NCBI GenBank assembly: GCA_937880795.1 | Contig: CALGRQ010000151.1 | Location: 1-7,787, forward strand | From: an uncultured Dyadobacter sp. | Lineage (GTDB): Bacteria; Bacteroidota; Bacteroidia; Cytophagales; Spirosomataceae | Direction: 5' to 3' | Length of the DNA: 7,787 nt | In this document: positions 7,615-7,787 of the stretch, piece by piece | Layout: each line of letters starts with the position of its first letter | Numbering within the stretch: the first letter of the stretch is position 1 | Program-made: the position numbers and the translations under genes | Notes under the pieces: generated by a model | What the model saw: only the letters and a program-made list of their open reading frames with translations | Database searches by the model: none | What the model was told of the DNA's origin: nothing

Positions 7615-7779
7615 ATGAAAAAGTTACTCATCGTTATTGAACATTTACCGTATCCTTTAAATTCAGGAGGAAAGAAAGCGCAGTTTGATTTCATAGAAAA
7701 TCACAGAAATATTATTGATATTACCATCACATTTGTTTTAAAAAATAAGGACCAAAAATATTTCTGTGATTTTCTATGA
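7615..7779 (+). CDS. N-terminal fragment of a GT4-type glycosyltransferase, 3' partial; visible stop probably artefactual
   Basis: The ATG follows the wzy stop by one base, so the two are very likely co-transcribed and translationally coupled. The first residues, MKKLLIVIEHLPYPLNSGG, match the usual start of GT-B fold (GT1/GT4) glycosyltransferases: a first beta strand, a P-Y-P turn, then a Gly-Gly nucleotide-sugar loop and a basic/aromatic helix (KKAQFDFIE). A full protein would be about 350-420 residues. As written, the frame closes after 54 codons at TGA 7777-7779. That stop falls inside the last 31 bases of the window, which are an exact inverted copy of 7683-7713. The last residues (about 48-54) are therefore suspect, and the real gene probably continues beyond the window. 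It would add one sugar of the repeat unit; donor and linkage are unknown. Confidence 0.68.
   Translation: MKKLLIVIEHLPYPLNSGGKKAQFDFIENHRNIIDITITFVLKNKDQKYFCDFL
7683..7713 (+). repeat. Left arm of a 31-bp perfect inverted repeat
   Basis: These 31 bases, inside the glycosyltransferase coding sequence (about codons 23-33), are the exact reverse complement of 7757-7787. The two arms are separated by 43 nt. This arm reads sensibly as part of the GT-B N-terminal helix, so it is probably the authentic copy. Confidence 0.95.
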
Positions 7780-7787
7780 AATCAAAC
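7757..7787 (-). repeat. Right arm of a 31-bp perfect inverted repeat, ending at the last base
   Basis: Exact reverse complement of 7683-7713. It ends precisely at the last base of the window and introduces an in-frame TGA into the glycosyltransferase. The match runs right to the sequence end and stops at exactly 31 bases on the inner side, where the next pair mismatches. Identity over 31 bp inside coding sequence is far beyond chance. The likely cause is a fold-back, chimeric read or k-mer-overlap artefact at a contig edge. Confidence 0.95.

Overview
The window is part of a Wzx/Wzy-type capsule or exopolysaccharide (EPS) biosynthesis locus. It most likely comes from a member of the Bacteroidota, perhaps Sphingobacteriaceae or a relative. 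The reasons are moderate to low GC, A/T-rich leaders with few Shine-Dalgarno sequences, and the style of the proteins: a polysaccharide co-polymerase fused to a BY-kinase with a Gly-Tyr tail, and a flippase whose N-terminus has the TRLILNALGSTDYGIFN signature. The genus is inference. All genes are on the + strand and closely packed.

Layout. (1) 1-1080: C-terminal part of a Wzc-like co-polymerase/tyrosine kinase, cut by the left edge. (2) 1081-1178: short spacer with a weak hairpin. (3) 1179-2504: UDP-glucose 6-dehydrogenase (ugd). (4) 2505-2662: the longest gap (158 nt), with a perfect 13-bp inverted repeat ending 10 nt before the next start. (5) 2663-3661: monofunctional mannose-1-phosphate guanylyltransferase (manC). 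(6) 3708-5264: Wzx-type flippase with a GTG start. (7) 5292-6221: polysaccharide pyruvyl transferase (ExoV-like). (8) 6270-7613: Wzy/O-antigen-ligase-type membrane protein. (9) 7615 onward: the first ~50 codons of a GT4-type glycosyltransferase, cut by the right edge.

How the genes fit together. ugd makes UDP-glucuronate and manC makes GDP-mannose, the precursor of mannose, fucose and related residues. Glycosyltransferases, of which only the start of one is visible, would build a lipid-linked repeat. The pyruvyl transferase would add an acidic pyruvate ketal. Wzx would flip the unit, Wzy would polymerise it, and the Wzc-like kinase would control chain length and export. The predicted product is an acidic polymer carrying uronic acid and pyruvate; the exact structure cannot be read from this window.

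The strangest feature is at the right end. The last 31 bases are the exact reverse complement of bases 7683-7713 inside the same gene and create an early stop. This looks more like an assembly or library fold-back artefact than biology. I found no convincing undescribed system; the rest is a well-organised but recognisable EPS locus. No tRNA, rRNA, CRISPR array or insertion sequence was seen.
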